Of a stretch of DNA of 40,247 nucleotides, positions 38,557-40,247 are shown in pieces. The notes under the pieces are model-generated. The model searched no databases, was not told the origin of the DNA, and saw only the letters and a program-made list of their open reading frames with translations. The DNA lies in assembly GCA_020722205.1 (NCBI GenBank), contig DYLF01000018.1, positions 1 through 40,247 on the forward strand, written 5' to 3'. The position numbers and the translations under genes are program-made. Position 1 is the first letter of the stretch, and each line of letters begins with the position of its first letter. Source of the DNA: Desulfobacca acetoxidans. Lineage in GTDB: Bacteria; Desulfobacterota; Desulfobaccia; Desulfobaccales; 0-14-0-80-60-11.

Positions 38557-40247
38557 ATGTGCGGCATTGCCGGCATCTTCAATCTGGACGGCGCCCCTAT
38601 CGCCCATCGCACGATCAAGGCCATGACCGATCTCTTGGCGCATCGCGGCCCAGATGGGGAAGGCCACTATATTGATGTCAACCTGGCCCTGGGGCACCGT
38701 CGGTTGGCCATCATTGATTTGACCCCGGCGGGCCACCAGCCCATGGCCGATCCGGCAGGGGAGGTCGTGGTCAGCTATAATGGGGAAATTTACAATTTCT
38801 TGGAATTGCGCCTGGAATTGGAAGCCAAGGGACACCGTTTCCGTTCCCGCACCGATACGGAGGTTTTGGTTTACGGCTATAAAGAATACGGCATCGACTT
38901 TATCCGGCGGCTGAACGGCATGTTTGCCCTGGCCCTGTGGGATGCCCGCCGGCGGCGTCTTTACTTGGTGCGGGACCGCTATGGCATCAAACCCCTTTAT
39001 TATTACCATGACCCACGGAAGTTGGTATTTGCCTCCGAGATCAAGGCTATTATAAGCCACCCGGAGATCTCGGTGGATTTAAATTACGAAGCCTTAAATG
39101 AATACTTCACTTTTCAGAACCTCTTTCGCCATCATACCCTTTTCAAGAACATCTTTTTATTACCGGCAGCCACCATTGCCGCCGTCAGCGAAGCCGAGCC
39201 CTCCCTTTCCTGCACATCTTACTGGGATTACAATTTCACCAACCGTCACCGGGACCTCAGTTTTGACGAAGCCCGGGAGGAGATTCTTCGGCTGTTCAAG
39301 CGGGCCGTGGTGCGGCAACTGATCAGCGATGTGCCGGTGGGGAGTTATTTGTCAGGCGGAATGGACTCTGGCTCCATCGTCGCCGTGGCCTCCCGGGAAA
39401 TCCCGCGCCTGGCTACTTTCACCTGCGGCTTTGAAATGACCGGCGTGGAGGGCCAAGAAGCCGATAGTGATGAGCGCCAGGACGCCGAACTCATGGCCTA
39501 TGTCTTCAACACCGAGCACTACCAGCAGGTCATGCATGCCGGCGACATCGGTTGGGTCTTGCCGTCTTTGGTTTATCACCTGGAAGATTTGCGGGTGGGC
39601 ATGTCTTACCCCAACTATTATATCGCCCGCCTGGCTTCTAAATTTGTCAAGGTCTGCCTCTCCGGGGCCGGGGGTGACGAACTCTTCGGGGGCTATCCCT
39701 GGCGCTATTATCGGGTCTGCCGTTCCCTGAACCAGGAGGAGTATCTCCACGAATACTACAGTTTTTGGCAAAGACTGGTCTCTGATGAGGAGAAACCTCA
39801 ATTATTCACCGACAGTGCCTGGAAGAATATTACGGCTAAAAACACCTTTGAAATTTTTTCTCAGGTCTTTACTTCGAATCCTGATTTGCGTTATGATTCA
39901 GTAGAAGATCATATTGCCAATGCCCTCTATTTTGAGATAAAAACTTTCCTTCATGCCCTCTTTATCCTGGGAGACAAAATTTCCATGGCCCACTCCCTGG
40001 AAGAGCGGGTGCCCTTCATGGACAACGACTTGGTGGAGTTTGCCCAAAAGGTTCCTATTCGCCACAAGCTGGCCGACCTAGAAGAGATCAAAAAGTTGGA
40101 TGAAAATGAACTGCGGAAAAGGAGACATTACCAGCGGCAATACCAGGATGGAAAAAATATTCTGCGTCAGGCCATGTCCAGTCTTATTCCAGAAAGCATT
40201 ATCAATCGGAGGAAACAGGGTTTCTCCGCGCCGGATGAGTCCTGGTA
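38557..40247 (+). CDS. asnB: Asparagine synthetase (glutamine-hydrolysing), 3' end outside window
   Basis: The frame is open from ATG 38557 to the window edge, 563 codons. It begins MCGIAGIF, so Cys2 is the glutaminase nucleophile after Met removal. The glutaminase domain shows HRGPDGEG, GHRRLAIIDL and SYNGEIYNF; the synthetase domain has the PP-loop SGGMDSG (266-272) and SGAGGDELFGGYPW (about 370). The C-terminal EERVPFMDNDLVEFA and NRRKQGFSAP are present, so only a short tail is missing. It lies 150 bases after the aminotransferase and lacks a good ribosome binding site. In polysaccharide clusters AsnB-like enzymes often amidate sugar acids, so that role is as likely as asparagine synthesis. 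Confidence 0.92.
   Translation, partial: MCGIAGIFNLDGAPIAHRTIKAMTDLLAHRGPDGEGHYIDVNLALGHRRLAIIDLTPAGHQPMADPAGEVVVSYNGEIYNFLELRLELEAKGHRFRSRTDTEVLVYGYKEYGIDFIRRLNGMFALALWDARRRRLYLVRDRYGIKPLYYYHDPRKLVFASEIKAIISHPEISVDLNYEALNEYFTFQNLFRHHTLFKNIFLLPAATIAAVSEAEPSLSCTSYWDYNFTNRHRDLSFDEAREEILRLFKRAVVRQLISDVPVGSYLSGGMDSGSIVAVASREIPRLATFTCGFEMTGVEGQEADSDERQDAELMAYVFNTEHYQQVMHAGDIGWVLPSLVYHLEDLRVGMSYPNYYIARLASKFVKVCLSGAGGDELFGGYPWRYYRVCRSLNQEEYLHEYYSFWQRLVSDEEKPQLFTDSAWKNITAKNTFEIFSQVFTSNPDLRYDSVEDHIANALYFEIKTFLHALFILGDKISMAHSLEERVPFMDNDLVEFAQKVPIRHKLADLEEIKKLDENELRKRRHYQRQYQDGKNILRQAMSSLIPESIINRRKQGFSAPDESW

Noticed and set aside
1-40247. CRISPR arrays, tRNA and rRNA genes
   Set aside because: No regularly spaced repeats, no tRNA T-loop signatures with matching acceptor stems, and no rRNA segments were noticed in reading; a computed scan was not possible.

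Overview
The window looks like chromosomal DNA of a dissimilatory sulfate reducer of the Desulfobacterota (former Deltaproteobacteria). The main reason is a complete sulfate-activation and reduction block in one direction, sat - small ORF - aprB - aprA - qmoA - qmoB - qmoC. A superoxide reductase/rubredoxin cluster, a class II (B12-dependent) ribonucleotide reductase, an orphan sigma-54 activator and an AprB/QmoC style typical of that phylum agree with this. A relative of the Desulfobacca type is my guess; nothing in the sequence fixes the genus.

Layout. 1-947: the right part of an insertion sequence whose transposase carries an in-frame stop. 1075-10316 (minus strand): bidirectional terminator, then the sat-apr-qmo operon, with tandem hairpins plus a U-tract between aprA and qmoA and a strong sigma-70 type promoter with A/T-tract upstream DNA before sat. 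10317-12609: a class III cyclase fused to a rubrerythrin-like helix pair (minus), and divergent from it a Cys/His-rich thioredoxin-like protein and a SAM hydroxide adenosyltransferase (plus). 12733-14466 (minus): an oxygen-defence operon of rubredoxin (too short for a 60-residue ORF cut-off), a small zinc ribbon, desulfoferrodoxin and flavodoxin, with promoter and terminator. 14592-16816 (minus): aroF-aroB. 17052-17588: cobalamin adenosyltransferase. 17657-18730 (minus): an orphan sigma-54 activator. 18946-22635 (minus): DUF1844 - ispE - prs - pth - unknown. 22811-25636 (minus): class V aminotransferase - serA, the serine pathway.

25832-33094 (plus): an outer-membrane beta-barrel protein behind a leader with two competing hairpins; a TerC/YjbE membrane protein behind a long structured leader RNA and overlapping a cytidylate-kinase-like/BON fusion; DUF169; nrdJ; a secreted TPR protein; and two unknown genes behind a textbook sigma-54 promoter. 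33431-40247 (plus): a surface-polysaccharide cluster with two DegT aminotransferases, a WbpB-WbpD type fusion, a nucleotide-sugar epimerase and an asparagine synthetase that runs off the end.

How the parts fit. Sat makes APS, AprBA reduces it to sulfite, and QmoABC links AprBA to menaquinol. The neighbouring cyclase, with its probable diiron site, and the SOR cluster suggest redox or oxygen sensing and defence around a strictly anaerobic core. The adenosyltransferase supplies the cofactor that NrdJ needs. The best candidates for new biology are the ferritin-like/cyclase fusion, the TerC leader RNA, the sigma-54-driven pair of unknown genes, and the small ORF inside the sat-apr operon. All functions are read from motifs and context by eye; no database search was run.
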